Shown piece after piece: positions 20,053 through 29,920 of a DNA stretch of 38,481 bases. The stretch is from assembly GCA_029881655.1 (NCBI GenBank), contig JAOUME010000010.1:1-38481 (forward strand), in the 5' to 3' direction. Numbering within the stretch: the first letter of the stretch is position 1; every line of letters begins with the position of its first letter. Source of the stretch: Deltaproteobacteria bacterium. GTDB taxonomy: Bacteria; SAR324; XYD2-FULL-50-16. The position numbers and the translations under genes were made by a program. Under the pieces are notes generated by a model. The model searched no databases and had not been told where the DNA came from. It saw only the letters and a program-made list of their open reading frames with translations.

Positions 20053-21471
20053 TCAGGTGATGGGAGATTGATTGGAGAGGCATTGATCGCAGAAAATATC
20101 AGGTGGATGATTTAAAGAATTGTAAAGACCTTCTTTACTGAGATAGGCTAAAGAAGTCGCGCCTAAAATCTTACAGATATTCTTTACGCTTCGCCGGTAA
20201 GATATAAGGGACGTGGGATCTTTGGTTTCGATGCCGTAGTGACAAGGGTGGTTATAAGGAGGGCAGGGAATCCTGAGGTGCACTTCTTTGGCACCGGCGT
20301 CGAAAAGATTTTTAACCAGCAATTTCGTGGTCGTACCCCTGACGATCGAGTCGTCAATCAAAACCAATTTTTTATTACGAACGACATCTTTCAATATATT
20401 ATACTTCATAGTCGCTAAGGATTGGCGGTCTTTTGATTGGGTCGTAAAGGATCTAGTTCCACCGGTTGAGGGTTCCTCAAGGATCGCAACTCTGTAGGGA
20501 AGCTTGCTTGCTTCGGCAAAACCGGTAGCAGCCGGGATTCCTCCTTTTGGAACGGCGGTTACGAAATCAGCTTCGATGGGCGACTCATTAAAAAGCTCTT
20601 TTCCCATCCGCTCTCTTAAAATTTGGAAGGATTCTCCGCGCTGGATGCTGTCGGGTCTGGAAAAGTAAATAGACTCAAATACGCAACCGATACTGTTTTT
20701 ATGATTTTTTCTGTAAAGGTTGCTTTCAATTTTGGAATGTTTGTCGATGACCAGGACCTCACCTGGCTTGACTTCGCGGTGTGTAAAATTGATTTCATGA
20801 TCAGGATGCAAAGCCAGATTATAACGCAGGATAATATCAAACGCACAGGTCTCAGATGCGAAGGCGACGCATTTTATGCCATTGATGGAAAATTCTCCGA
20901 TATGCAGCGTACGGATACCCCATGGGTCTCTAAAGGCAAAAAGCCGGTCATCATCCTCAAACATCATCATCGCGGCGAATCCACCTTTGACCTGCTTCAT
21001 AGCGGCTTTGATGGCCTGAACGACCCTTTTCCCGTTTTTTCGGATATGGATATTGACTAAAGCTGCAATTATTTCAGCGTCGTTGCGCGAATAGACTTTA
21101 ACGTTGAGCTTTTTTATATACTTAATCAATGGATCTACATTCAATAGATCGCCATTTGAAACTATTACCATCCTTCCGCGCATGCTTTGAGCCCAATGGG
21201 GATGAATTTCCCTGACTGAAGCCACACTGTTTCTGGTCGAATAACGGGTATGCCCGATAAAGGTCGTTCCCAGGAATTTAGTGAGCCCCTCCTGGGTGAT
21301 GACATTTGCGACCTTGCCAATTCCTTTGAGAGTCTCTATGCACTGAGGCCCCTCGGTTACGAATCCGGCGACCCCAGCGGCATCGTGTCCTCTGTGTTGA
21401 AGAGACCTAAGTACCGTCGGCAGAAAATCTTTTGCGTTAGGGTGTCCGATAATTCCAAAGACGCCACACAT
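20053..21471 (-). CDS. purF: Amidophosphoribosyltransferase
   Basis: 472 aa beginning MCGVFGIIGHPNA; Ntn-type 'LQHRGHDAAG', PRPP motif 'KKLVLIDDSIVRGTT'. Confidence 0.95.
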   Translation of the reverse strand: MCGVFGIIGHPNAKDFLPTVLRSLQHRGHDAAGVAGFVTEGPQCIETLKGIGKVANVITQEGLTKFLGTTFIGHTRYSTRNSVASVREIHPHWAQSMRGRMVIVSNGDLLNVDPLIKYIKKLNVKVYSRNDAEIIAALVNIHIRKNGKRVVQAIKAAMKQVKGGFAAMMMFEDDDRLFAFRDPWGIRTLHIGEFSINGIKCVAFASETCAFDIILRYNLALHPDHEINFTHREVKPGEVLVIDKHSKIESNLYRKNHKNSIGCVFESIYFSRPDSIQRGESFQILRERMGKELFNESPIEADFVTAVPKGGIPAATGFAEASKLPYRVAILEEPSTGGTRSFTTQSKDRQSLATMKYNILKDVVRNKKLVLIDDSIVRGTTTKLLVKNLFDAGAKEVHLRIPCPPYNHPCHYGIETKDPTSLISYRRSVKNICKILGATSLAYLSKEGLYNSLNHPPDIFCDQCLSNQSPIT

Positions 21472-21780
21472 ATCATAACTATAAATAACGGTTTGAAAAG
21501 GATGAGTGAGGAAGGCTAATGCTCTATTTTTTCTTGTAGCGGTATCAATACGTCAATAAAAAAATTGAAATAAATTAATCATTAAAAACAGGTGAGTTGA
21601 ATTAATGACATAGTTTATCAGATAGTTGTATAAATGAGAAATTCTTGCAAAAGGCTATTTTGTAACTTAATCTTTGTTCTAGGCAATGGGTTAACTTGGC
21701 GAATAAACATAATAATATCATTAAGTGTGAAGATTTTAAATGAGCTTTGGTAACGACAAAAATAAAAGTGTGGGAATAAG

Positions 21781-23205
21781 ATGAACGAGTTTGATAACGC
21801 GATAGCGACACTGGTTTTTAATTTAAAACTATTAAATAAAAAAAGCCGTAAAAATGTTCTTATTAGTGCGGGTCAGAGAAAAAACAAACGAAAGATGCTG
21901 GAGCACATAAGCAAATTGGCCGAGTTCGGAATTAAGATTTACGCTACGGGCGGGACAGCTCGTTTTTTTAATGAAAATAATTTAAAAAACATTCCAATCT
22001 ATAAAATAAGTGAAAAGAAAGAGCCAAATATTGAATCTTTTTTAAAGGACAATCGGTTCGATTTGGTCATCAATATTCTGACTGGTGATGAAGATTACGA
22101 CGAATCATCCGACAGCAAACTGATTCGGGCCTTATCCATAAAAAACGGGATTCCACTAATTACCGATGTGGAGGTTTCGATCCTGACGATAAATCAGTTG
22201 ATTCAGGAGCATCAAAAAGGGACCTATAAATACAAGATCGCCGATAAGACGGAGCCTTGGAACTTAAAGCTCGAGTTTTTTCAGTCCGTTAACAACCTAG
22301 GGGGGTTTGCAAACTATCACGCGCATTTCGATAAGGCCTATTTGATCAACAAGGACAACCTGAAGTTGTCTCATGTCGATATGCAAAAAAAGTGGGAGCT
22401 TTATAAATATCTCAAACAAAATTACACCCATGAGGATCTGGTTGAGCGGATTTCCAGGGGCTTAGAGACGATGATGAGTCAAGGGGTGACCTATTGCCGG
22501 ACTTTCGTTGACGCCGATAGCACGGTTAAGCTCAAACCCATTAAGGCCGCTTTGGAGGTTAAGGCGAAATATCAAAACCAGATTAATTTTGAAATCGGCG
22601 TACAACCTCTTGAGGGTGTGCTAGATCCCAAGACGAGAAAATATTTTGAACAGGCATGTGAAATGGCCGACTTGATCGGTGGGCTTCCATCTAAAGACCG
22701 TCCTCGGCCAGAAAAGCATTTGGATTATATCATGGAGCTTTCCAAGGAGTTAAACAAGAAGCTTGATGTTCATATCGACCAGGAAAACAACCCGTTTGAA
22801 ACTGAGACGGAGCTTCTGGCACTTAAAACGATTGAGCACGGCCTTCAGGGCAAAGTAAGCGGGATACACGCGATTTCTTTATCTTCTCACCCAAAAAGCG
22901 ATCAAGACCGGATCATAAAGATCGTCAAGGACGCTGGACTGAACATCATTGTTTGTCCTTCAGCGGCAGTCGGGATGAAGCAATTAGAAATGGAGGCGCC
23001 CTTACATAATTCGATTGCGCCTGTTTTAAAACTTTTGGATGCCGAGGTGCCGGTCTTTATGGGGGTTGATAATATCTATGACCTTTTTATGCCGTTTGTA
23101 GACGGAGATATGTGGTTTGAGTGCCGAATGCTGATGGAAGCGACCCGACTTTACGACTACGAAAAAGTCGCGGCGATTGCATGTGATAAGAGAGGTTTTG
23201 AATAA
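21781..23205 (+). CDS. MGS-like domain fused to amidohydrolase (cytosine-deaminase-like)
   Basis: Residues ~25-145 resemble the CarB C-terminal/MGS fold (VLISAGQRKNKRKMLEHISKLAEFGIKIYATGGTARFF...DLVINILTG...IPLITDVEVSIL); remainder has HAHFDKAYL, VHIDQENN, GIHAISLSSHP and MGVDNIYDLFMPFVDGDM, matching CodA-type metal-site segments. Confidence 0.72.
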   Translation: MNEFDNAIATLVFNLKLLNKKSRKNVLISAGQRKNKRKMLEHISKLAEFGIKIYATGGTARFFNENNLKNIPIYKISEKKEPNIESFLKDNRFDLVINILTGDEDYDESSDSKLIRALSIKNGIPLITDVEVSILTINQLIQEHQKGTYKYKIADKTEPWNLKLEFFQSVNNLGGFANYHAHFDKAYLINKDNLKLSHVDMQKKWELYKYLKQNYTHEDLVERISRGLETMMSQGVTYCRTFVDADSTVKLKPIKAALEVKAKYQNQINFEIGVQPLEGVLDPKTRKYFEQACEMADLIGGLPSKDRPRPEKHLDYIMELSKELNKKLDVHIDQENNPFETETELLALKTIEHGLQGKVSGIHAISLSSHPKSDQDRIIKIVKDAGLNIIVCPSAAVGMKQLEMEAPLHNSIAPVLKLLDAEVPVFMGVDNIYDLFMPFVDGDMWFECRMLMEATRLYDYEKVAAIACDKRGFE

Positions 23206-23432
23206 ATTAATCATATAATAACAATTTGTCCTAGAACCATCCTGAATCGTTTTTCAATTTTCCTATTGAGTCTGATCAAATCAATACCGACCCGACTTTA
23301 TTTCAATGAGTAATTTTCATTAAAAATAAAGCGCACCATCCTAAATAAATCTTGCTAAATCAAGTATAATTTGCTTTCATTAAACGCAATAACTTTAAAA
23401 TAGAATTAATTAAAGTCAAACATATTGATTAA

Positions 23433-25439
23433 ATGGATTATAATAAGGAGAGGCAGTTTTCTTACCCATCGATTCAAAAGGAATTTCTGGATTATCAGCT
23501 AAAAACAAAGCTATCAGGAGGGGATGAGTGGGATGTTCTGAGGCATAAAATTGCTCTTTTTGAAAAGAATGACGCGCTAAATGAAATTGCTGATTTGATA
23601 AACGAGGAAAAAGGGTTAGTTGCGGTTAAGCGCTTAAAATATTACCTAAGTCCCGATCTGGTCGGTTATCCGAGTTGGAGTGACTTTAGCCGGGATAATT
23701 CAGTCACTTTGAAGTTCCTAAATCAATTTCGTTTGATCGCAAGTGACAAAGGAAATTTCCTAGAAAAGGTTAAGACTCAATTCAAATTAATAAAAAAGGA
23801 GGGATGTTATTGTTCATGGGATGTTTGGGGATCGTTACTTTGGTTTTTTAATCCTAATGACTTCATGCCCGTTAAGGTTAAGATATTTAACCAAGTGGCC
23901 AAGAACAGTCCGTTTCCCCCTTTTAATTTTAAGGCTGACCCCGAGGGACTTAACGGTTACCTCAACTGGATAGAGACCCTAAAAAACGCCACAGGAAAGG
24001 TGAAAACACCTAGCGGAAGCGATCTTTTTTCATTTTTGTGTTATCTATCCAGAGGCCGGCAAGATCACGAAGATAAAATACAGCGCGATGACATTAGTCC
24101 TTTTAATCCCGTGGTTCCAATCAACAGGGTCTATTTCGGTCCCCCTGGGACGGGTAAGACCTACCGCCTGATTCATGAAATTCTGCCATTATACCAATCC
24201 GAGGAATCTTTGAAAGTTGGTCGGCATGAAATCGCAATCGATATTTTTCAGGACAGTTCCTGGCTTGTGATTCTCGCCGCGGCGATCATTGAACTGGGCG
24301 GCAGGGCGATGACCAGTGAACTTTGCGCCCACCCCTTCATACTAAACAAGCTAAAAAGCATCGGCAGGATCACGGTAGCTCCTGATCAGATCACTCAAAC
24401 CTTAAGCTCGAAATCCTTAGGCGGGGATTCACTAAAAAACAGCCAATCTGGAAACCATCTTCAACTCTTTAAGAGAGAAGACCAGAACTACTGGTCTTTA
24501 CTGGATGGATGGGAAGAGTTGATGCCGGAAATTTACGAAAACATCGAGAAGATGGAATATTTGATCCAAAAGGCCGATAATAAAGCCTACGAGTTCATCA
24601 CTTTTCATCAATCGTTTAGTTATGAGGAGTTTGTCGAGGGTATCAGGCCGGTTTTCGATCAGAATGTTTCAAAGGGTCAGATGCGCTACGAGGTTTGTCC
24701 GGGTATCTTTTACCAACTTTGCCAAAAAGCGGTCAAGAATCCCTCAAGACGCTTTGCCGTCTTTATCGATGAGTTGAACCGCGGTAATATCAGCAAGATT
24801 TTCGGTGAGTTGATCACGCTTTTGGACACCGATAAACGGCTGGGTATGCAAAACGAAGTAAAAGTAACCCTTCCCTATTCAAAACAAGAGTTCGGCATAC
24901 CTGCCAACCTTGACGTGTACGCAACAATGAACACGGCTGACCGTTCGACCGCGCTTTTGGACACCGCGATCAGAAGAAGGTTTGACTTTATTGAATGCGT
25001 GGCCGATGAGAATTTGATCATGGGAATCGATAATCAAGGTAGAATCAGTGACGAGGAAGGCGGATCGATCGATCTTCGCTTAATGTTTGTGAACCTAAAC
25101 CGTAGGATCGAGTATCTCTTGAGCCGCGACCAGTTGTTGGGGCATGCCTATTTTATGAATGTGCGTCATTTTAAGGATCTCAAGCGGGTTATTTCGGAAA
25201 AAATCATACCTCAACTCCAGGAATATTTCTACAGCGACTGGCATCCCATACAGCTCATCTTCAGAGATTTGACCGATAATAATCGTAACCATCCGTATCC
25301 CATCATCTCAAGGAGAAAAGTGTCTGAAAAAAAACTATTCGGCTTCACCCTGGATGACTTCGAAGAAACTTTTCAATACACGGTTCAAGAGGATTATTCA
25401 TCTGAAGCCATAAAGAAAATCTATGATCTGACATTATGA
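23433..25439 (+). CDS. mcrB: McrB-like AAA+ GTPase subunit of an McrBC-type restriction system
   Basis: Walker A GPPGTGKT, 'FITFHQSFSYEEFVEGIRP', 'AVFIDELNRGNISKIFGELITLLDTDKR', 'ATMNTADRSTALLDTAIRRRF'. Confidence 0.88.
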   Translation: MDYNKERQFSYPSIQKEFLDYQLKTKLSGGDEWDVLRHKIALFEKNDALNEIADLINEEKGLVAVKRLKYYLSPDLVGYPSWSDFSRDNSVTLKFLNQFRLIASDKGNFLEKVKTQFKLIKKEGCYCSWDVWGSLLWFFNPNDFMPVKVKIFNQVAKNSPFPPFNFKADPEGLNGYLNWIETLKNATGKVKTPSGSDLFSFLCYLSRGRQDHEDKIQRDDISPFNPVVPINRVYFGPPGTGKTYRLIHEILPLYQSEESLKVGRHEIAIDIFQDSSWLVILAAAIIELGGRAMTSELCAHPFILNKLKSIGRITVAPDQITQTLSSKSLGGDSLKNSQSGNHLQLFKREDQNYWSLLDGWEELMPEIYENIEKMEYLIQKADNKAYEFITFHQSFSYEEFVEGIRPVFDQNVSKGQMRYEVCPGIFYQLCQKAVKNPSRRFAVFIDELNRGNISKIFGELITLLDTDKRLGMQNEVKVTLPYSKQEFGIPANLDVYATMNTADRSTALLDTAIRRRFDFIECVADENLIMGIDNQGRISDEEGGSIDLRLMFVNLNRRIEYLLSRDQLLGHAYFMNVRHFKDLKRVISEKIIPQLQEYFYSDWHPIQLIFRDLTDNNRNHPYPIISRRKVSEKKLFGFTLDDFEETFQYTVQEDYSSEAIKKIYDLTL

Positions 25440-26719
25440 TTACCTATCAGGTTAAAGAATTTGAACGTGTCCCTTTTAAGGGCAATCTAGGTGAGGATCG
25501 CAGATTTATTTTAACACCTTCCCGAATTAAACATCTAAGAAATCTTGAGCACCTTTTACCGCCAAACGCGGTTCAATGGCTCTCTAACGGTGTGCGATTC
25601 CAGCATTACTGCGGTGTTATTTCCATTGGTAAAGAACAGATCGAAATCTTGCCTAAAATCACATCCTGTGAGACCAGAGCGGATTTAAGTCGCGAGATCC
25701 TAATTAAGATGCTTTATGAGACGAAGAAGATTACCCCATTGAAAAATCGAATAGCCAAGATGAACTACCAAAGTAAATACTTTATCGAGATACTGATCGA
25801 ACCTTATTTAAGAGAGCTGAATGCGGTTTTAAAGCAGGGTCTTTTCAAAATTTACGCGCTTCAGAGCGGTTCTCAAACCATGGTAAGGGGAAGACTGCTT
25901 TTTGATCAGCAAATCAAAAGCGGCTATAGGGGAAAAGGTGAGTTCTATTGCCGTTATGACGAGTTTATCGAGGACAATCTCTGTAACCAGATTATCAAAA
26001 AAACCCTGCAATTCATTGGTCGGTTTTATCTGTCACCCAGGACGAAAAGAGTTGTTTTCCAACTTCTGAGTCGGTTTCATGAGGTGGGGGAACTAAGCGG
26101 CACACTGAAGGAAGCTCAGACTGTCGGTTTTCAAAAAGAGAGACAACCCTATAAAAGGATCGTCGAGATGTCCTGCTGGATGCTATCGGGACTTAAGCCG
26201 GATGTCGTTTCCGGGTCGAAGATTTCAGGTGCTTTTTTATTTGATATGAACCGCCTGTTTGAAGAATATATTGCGGTTAAAATCGCCAAAATCACCAAGG
26301 ATAAAAACTTGTTTTTAAAAAAACAGGGTGTTAAAAAATACCTGATTCACTGGCAAAATCAGGACAAGGACCTCTTTCGTCTTATCCCTGATATCGTTCT
26401 TTTCGGCACCAAGGATAACAAGGTTAAACTGATCATCGATACTAAGTGGAAAAGGGTCAATACCGAGGGTGGGAGGTTAGGCGTCGAACCGTCTGATATC
26501 TATCAGATTCTTGCTTATTCCAGTCGATTTCAATGTAAAAACGTTATCCTGGTCTATCCAGGGTATAAAGAGCATGACTTGAAACGAACCGTTCTTAACG
26601 TAAAGAACAGCCGCCAAAAGATCATCCTGCGTTTTATCGATCTTGCCGGAGCCTTAAAAAATAACTCAAGAGACAGCATCAATCATCAATTGATCGAAAT
26701 TCTGTCAGAGGTTTGTTAG
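25436..26719 (+). CDS. mcrC: McrC-like nuclease subunit
   Basis: ATGA overlap with mcrB; 'NGVRFQHYCGVISIGKEQIEILPKI', 'MVRGRLLFDQQIK', PD-(D/E)xK-like 'LIPDIVLFGTKDNKVKLIIDTKWKRV'. Confidence 0.88.
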   Translation: MITYQVKEFERVPFKGNLGEDRRFILTPSRIKHLRNLEHLLPPNAVQWLSNGVRFQHYCGVISIGKEQIEILPKITSCETRADLSREILIKMLYETKKITPLKNRIAKMNYQSKYFIEILIEPYLRELNAVLKQGLFKIYALQSGSQTMVRGRLLFDQQIKSGYRGKGEFYCRYDEFIEDNLCNQIIKKTLQFIGRFYLSPRTKRVVFQLLSRFHEVGELSGTLKEAQTVGFQKERQPYKRIVEMSCWMLSGLKPDVVSGSKISGAFLFDMNRLFEEYIAVKIAKITKDKNLFLKKQGVKKYLIHWQNQDKDLFRLIPDIVLFGTKDNKVKLIIDTKWKRVNTEGGRLGVEPSDIYQILAYSSRFQCKNVILVYPGYKEHDLKRTVLNVKNSRQKIILRFIDLAGALKNNSRDSINHQLIEILSEVC

Positions 26720-26914
26720 GCTGAGTCTGAAAAATAATTAAATTCTCAAAATCGATTAAAATAATATTTATTAAAATTACTTTATTATACTGAGCTTATC
26801 TAGGATAATAGAATTAATTTAAAAGGTTGTCATACCGCAAGGAAAAATGTATTATATGAATAATCGCATATTGATGAGTTTTTTATCTAACTGTTAATCA
26901 AAACAAGGAGCCTT

Positions 26915-27313
26915 ATGATCGAATCCGCTTACGGAATCAAAAGACATTCCCCCCATTCTTATGAGGAAACCATCACCAAAGTCACCGAAAGCCTGAAACA
27001 GGAAGGTTTCGGTGTCTTAACCGAGATCGACGTTAAAGCCACCTTAAAAAAGAAAATCGATAAGGATTTTACCAAATATATCATTTTGGGTGCCTGCAAT
27101 CCACCTTTGGCATTCAGCGCTCTGACCAGTGAGATTGATATTGGGCTTTTGCTTCCATGCAATGTGGTGGTTTATGAAAACCCCAAGGACGGTAAAGTGA
27201 TCGTGGCGGCAGTCGACCCCATGAGCATGCTTCAGGTTACCGGAAGGAAGGATCTGGGCGATTTCGCAGACGAGGTCAAAGCAAAGCTCACCCGGGCCAT
27301 TAACGCCGTTTGA
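26915..27313 (+). CDS. DUF302 family protein
   Basis: 132 aa; 'SYEETITKVTESLKQEGFGVLTEIDVKATLKKKIDKDFTKYIILGACNPPLAFSAL...GLLLPCNVVVYE' typical of DUF302. Confidence 0.85.
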   Translation: MIESAYGIKRHSPHSYEETITKVTESLKQEGFGVLTEIDVKATLKKKIDKDFTKYIILGACNPPLAFSALTSEIDIGLLLPCNVVVYENPKDGKVIVAAVDPMSMLQVTGRKDLGDFADEVKAKLTRAINAV

Positions 27314-27336
27314 CCAGAATTTACAGTCTGAATTAG

Positions 27337-27371
27337 GTTCCGGCATTGACAATCATAATAGATGCCGGAAC
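27337..27371. repeat. 10-bp perfect inverted repeat with 15-nt loop (GTTCCGGCAT ... ATGCCGGAAC)
   Basis: Read directly, 24 bp after the DUF302 stop; no T-run follows, so not a textbook terminator. Confidence 0.65.
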
Positions 27372-27465
27372 TAAATATCGCCAAAAAAATTCCCACCCTA
27401 TCATTTCATAAATAGATCACTTCTGTTCATCTGTTTCTCCGAGCAAAAGAACTTTATTCGGCTTA

Positions 27466-27520
27466 GATGAAAAATAATTCATCTTTTTTTCATGAGTTGT
27501 TCATCTTGATAGGTTAGTAT
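27466..27520 (+). promoter_or_regulatory. Putative OmpR-family-type activator site and promoter P1 (copy 1 of a duplicated 55-bp element)
   Basis: GATGAA(27466) then TTCATC(27478), TTCATG(27489), TTCATC(27500) at 11-bp spacing; GTTAGT at 27513 containing possible -10 TAGTAT (27515-27520), 43 bp upstream of the b561-DHC start. Confidence 0.65.
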
Positions 27521-27562
27521 AACAAACATCACCACCCACCTAACCATGTCAAACAACAATAT

Positions 27563-28717
27563 ATGCAGGAAAAACATTCAAAAATTAAGGTTTGGGACCT
27601 TCCCACAAGGCTTTTTCATCTTTTGTTGATCCTTTGTGTCTTGGGTGTTTTTATCTCAAGCCTGAAAGAAAACCAGCTTTTTTATCACGTCTGGTTTGGT
27701 GAACTCATTCTGGTTTTATTGTTATTTCGTTTAGGTTGGGGCTGGCTGGGGCATTTTTTTTCACGCTTTGGCAACTTTTTATTGCCGCCAAAGCCTGTGT
27801 TGTCATATGTGAAAGTTCTAATCAAGGGTGAGAATCCAAAGAGTCTGGGGCATAACCCTCTGGCTGGCTGGGTGATGATCTTTCTTTTGGTTTTGCTGTC
27901 GATGATCACCGTTAGTGGGCTTATTGTCCTGGGAGGAGAGGAGAAAATCGGTTTTCTCGCAACCTTGATTACGGTTCCCCAGGGTCATTTCGCCAAATCG
28001 ATCCACGTTTTCTTAAGCAAATTGCTGGTCGTCTCCATTGGGATTCATCTTTTGGGCGTTCTGTTAAACAGCCTTTTGCACAAAGAAAATTATGTCATTT
28101 CGATGATTACCGGGAAGAAGAATGCCACTGATCATGAAGCATCTGCTTTTTACCCTAAAAAGCGGGTCAATCAGGTCGTATTTATTGTGATGATATCGGT
28201 GCTGATGATATCGATCCCATATATTTTACCGATGAACTATTATAATCCCTTGACCAGAGATGCGCATTTGTCCAGACAGAGCGAAGACGATCTTCATTAC
28301 CAGAAAATATGCGGGGATTGTCATTTCGAGTTTCATCCCAGCTTATTGCCAAAACGTTCATGGACAGCCATGCTGGATTCGTTAGAGGATCACTTCGGGG
28401 AAGACGCGAGCTTAAACGCTAAGGACAAGGAGAGGATAGCCGATTATTTATTGAGTAATTCTGCGGAAAAAATGCTTAACGAATCGGCCTATAAAATCAT
28501 GATCTCTATTAATGAAACGAACTCGCCCCAGAGAGTGACTGAAGTGGATTACTGGAAATCAAAACACGCGATGATCAAACCGGAACAGTTCAGGGAAAAA
28601 CCGATCAAAAGCAAACTGAACTGCGGGGCTTGTCACCCGCTTGGAAAATACGGCTCATTTGAGGATGCCGACATAGCGATACCAAATAACGCGAGTATAG
28701 CTGATGCGCTTAAATAA
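27563..28717 (+). CDS. Cytochrome b561-type membrane protein fused to C-terminal diheme cytochrome c (DHC-like) domain
   Basis: N-terminal 'KVWDLPTRLFHLLLILCVLG...YHVWFGELILVLLLFRLGWGW'; C-terminal CGDCH and CGACH with 'PSLLPKRSW...LEDHFGEDASL' as in DHC. Confidence 0.85.
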   Translation: MQEKHSKIKVWDLPTRLFHLLLILCVLGVFISSLKENQLFYHVWFGELILVLLLFRLGWGWLGHFFSRFGNFLLPPKPVLSYVKVLIKGENPKSLGHNPLAGWVMIFLLVLLSMITVSGLIVLGGEEKIGFLATLITVPQGHFAKSIHVFLSKLLVVSIGIHLLGVLLNSLLHKENYVISMITGKKNATDHEASAFYPKKRVNQVVFIVMISVLMISIPYILPMNYYNPLTRDAHLSRQSEDDLHYQKICGDCHFEFHPSLLPKRSWTAMLDSLEDHFGEDASLNAKDKERIADYLLSNSAEKMLNESAYKIMISINETNSPQRVTEVDYWKSKHAMIKPEQFREKPIKSKLNCGACHPLGKYGSFEDADIAIPNNASIADALK

Positions 28718-28752
28718 CAGCGTTAAATTAAACCCGAAGCGATAGGAACCAA

Positions 28753-29214
28753 ATGATCATTAAAACAAAGTCATTGCTTAATAAATATCTTATCTTAGGA
28801 GGTCTTTTTATTTTGGTACTTGTTGTACATCAAAACGAGGTCCTAGCTTTTGATAAAAATCCGGTCGTTAAAGCGTTTCAAAAGCAGTTGGAAAGCAAAG
28901 CGCAAAACCAAAGCCCAGGCTTTAAGGGATTCTCGGCGGAAGAAGGGGAAAAGTTGTATCACCTAAAGCGAGCTTTTTCCAAAGATGGAGAAACGCGCTC
29001 TTGCACCAGTTGTCACACCAATGATCCGACCAAGCCCGGTGAGACAAAGGTAGGCAAAGCGATTAAGCCTTTGGCTCCCAAAGTTAACAATGAGCGTTTT
29101 ACGGATGTGGAAAAAATCGAAAAATGGTTTCGGAGAAACTGTAAATGGGTTTTAGAGAGAGAATGCACAGTCGTAGAGAAAGGTCATTTTATTGAATTTA
29201 TTTACTCAATTTAA
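28753..29214 (+). CDS. SHP-like monoheme cytochrome c (DUF1924)
   Basis: Signal peptide; CTSCHTNDPTKPGETKVGKAIKPLAP..NNERFTDVEKIEKWFRRNCKWVLERECTVVEKG, strongly SHP/DUF1924-like. Confidence 0.85.
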   Translation: MIIKTKSLLNKYLILGGLFILVLVVHQNEVLAFDKNPVVKAFQKQLESKAQNQSPGFKGFSAEEGEKLYHLKRAFSKDGETRSCTSCHTNDPTKPGETKVGKAIKPLAPKVNNERFTDVEKIEKWFRRNCKWVLERECTVVEKGHFIEFIYSI

Positions 29215-29226
29215 AAAAGGAAAGAA

Positions 29227-29814
29227 ATGAAAAACAAATCACGGTTTTTAGTCGTTTTGATGTTGATGACGATGAGTCTGTTTCTGATCGCAACGACGGC
29301 ATACGCCGATAAGGACGAGGATGATGAGAAAGAGTATAATTTATTAGGAAAACTGGAACACAGCGGGGAAAAAGGTAAAAAGATTTTCCAGATTCGATCC
29401 ATTCCCCCTGTCACTGATACAACTTATCTCAAAGAGTGCGGTGCTTGTCATTTTGCATACCAGCCGGGCCTCTTACCGGAGAAATCATGGGAAAAAATCT
29501 TTAGTGGACTGGAGAGTCATTTCGGTGAGGACGCAAGTCTGTCTGCCGAGAAAGCAAAGAGCCTAAGAGAGTACGCCATCCAAAATTCCGCTGAAAAGGC
29601 CAATTCAAAAAGAGCCAATAAAATTCTAAGGAGTATCAAGGGCGAACCGCCTCTGAGAGCCTCCGATACCCCCTACCTAATTCATGAGCATAATGAATTC
29701 CCGGCTTCAGTCTTAAAAAGAAAATCGATCATGTCGATCGCGAACTGTGGCGCTTGTCATACTACGGCGGATCGGGGTATCTATTCCGAAAGATATATCC
29801 ATATCCCCAAATAA
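29227..29814 (+). CDS. Secreted diheme cytochrome c (DHC)
   Basis: Signal peptide; two CGACH motifs; 'PGLLPEKSWEKIFSGLESHFGEDASLSAEKAKSLREYAIQNSAEKA', paralogous to the domain fused to b561. Confidence 0.87.
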   Translation: MKNKSRFLVVLMLMTMSLFLIATTAYADKDEDDEKEYNLLGKLEHSGEKGKKIFQIRSIPPVTDTTYLKECGACHFAYQPGLLPEKSWEKIFSGLESHFGEDASLSAEKAKSLREYAIQNSAEKANSKRANKILRSIKGEPPLRASDTPYLIHEHNEFPASVLKRKSIMSIANCGACHTTADRGIYSERYIHIPK

Positions 29815-29920
29815 GGCTAAAGGGGGGCAACTCTGTTTAGCTGGAGTTATCCCTCATAATGTATTGAAACCGGTTGGGTACGATGATTTAATGAGCCAAA
29901 AAATTTCCTCTTAGATAAAG

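Noticed and set aside
23300-23330. AATGAG...TTCATT upstream of mcrB as a third regulon site
   Set aside because: Only one TTCATT, no 11-bp repeats and wrong half-site spacing.
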